A model generated the notes under the pieces. That model saw only the letters and a program-made list of their open reading frames with translations. It made no database searches and was not told the origin of the DNA. A program made the translations under genes and the position numbers. 33,083 bases of DNA from positions 1 to 33,083 of the forward strand of contig NZ_QPLJ01000036.1 in NCBI RefSeq assembly GCF_003340555.1, read 5' to 3'. Numbering within the stretch: the stretch's first letter is position 1; every line of letters begins with the position of its first letter. The stretch is from Jannaschia formosa (lineage in GTDB: Bacteria > Pseudomonadota > Alphaproteobacteria > Rhodobacterales > Rhodobacteraceae). Positions 33,004 through 33,083 of this stretch are shown here, in pieces.

Positions 33004-33083
33004 TTTAAGCTACTGCCTGCACCTGCTGATCGGTTTGGATGCCGTCGAAGTAGACCACGGCGGGCGGCTGGCCGCCATGGGCG
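32966..33083 (-). mobile_element. IS3-family insertion sequence, 3' end (partial)
   Basis: The element starts at about 32966 with TGAGCTACTCCCCGTCGG, the likely terminal repeat, and runs off the right edge. The minus-strand stop of its transposase is at 33007-33005. It interrupts acr3. The end sequence differs from that of the left-edge IS3 element, so they may be different IS types. The other end and any target duplication are outside the window. Confidence 0.8.
33005..33083 (-). CDS. IS3-family transposase OrfB, C-terminal end
   Basis: The last 25 codons of an IS3-family OrfB: HGGQPPAVVYFDGIQTDQQV followed by QAVA and TAA. The G-G-x-P-P-A-x-V-Y motif and the D-Q-Q-x-Q-x-V-A end are the usual tail after the rve integrase core of IS3-type transposases. 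The catalytic DDE residues lie beyond the window edge. Confidence 0.82.
   Translation of the reverse strand, partial: AHGGQPPAVVYFDGIQTDQQVQAVA

Overview
The window reads as chromosomal DNA of a high-GC alphaproteobacterium, most likely a Rhodobacterales/Roseobacter-group member. This is inferred from GC-rich codon use, the gene families present, IS3/IS5/IS66-type insertion sequences and promoters resembling the alphaproteobacterial general-stress (EcfG) consensus. No database search was possible, so names rest on recognised motifs and family knowledge.

Layout. (1) 1-3740 is a mobile-DNA scar, visibly less GC-rich than the rest: the end of an IS3-family element, an excisionase-like HTH gene, a small ORF split by one stop, an AlpA-like gene overlapping a complete tyrosine recombinase, tRNA-Cys, the 5' stump of a second integrase, and a hisD-like gene with an internal deletion. 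(2) 3820-8150 holds two alpha/beta hydrolases, a divergent ArsR-type regulator fused to an SRPBCC-like domain, a paralogous free-standing SRPBCC protein, a MAPEG protein, a small disordered protein and an N-terminally shortened DUF4198-like gene. (3) 8305-10600 is an ECF sigma factor/RskA-like anti-sigma pair divergent from a secreted DUF4394 protein, closed by strong hairpins. (4) 10605-11429 is a decayed IS5-family element. (5) 11671-15349 is a tightly overlapped paoABC-type molybdenum aldehyde oxidoreductase operon. (6) 15873-28574 is a dense stress island: NDH-2 coupled to a SPW-repeat membrane protein, a DUF892/YciF ferritin-like protein, a patatin, an FNT channel, a DUF389 protein, a manganese catalase, a DUF421 protein with a phospholipase-D-type synthase, an IS66 remnant, and a SulP-Usp-DksA operon. 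(7) 29140-33003 is an arsenic operon: an ArsR-ArsC fusion, the ArsJ-partner GAPDH, ArsJ, and an acr3 gene cut off by another IS3-family element that runs off the right edge.

How it works together. Three intergenic regions (before paoA, between NDH-2 and yciF, between the DUF389 gene and the Mn catalase) carry GGAAC-N16/17-GGTT sequences matching the known EcfG pattern. Two of these are nearly symmetrical and could fire in both directions. This suggests that the redox, peroxide, membrane and aldehyde-detoxification genes form one general-stress regulon hub. The arsenic operon would reduce arsenate and also export it as 1-arseno-3-phosphoglycerate; arsenite export through Acr3 looks broken by the IS.
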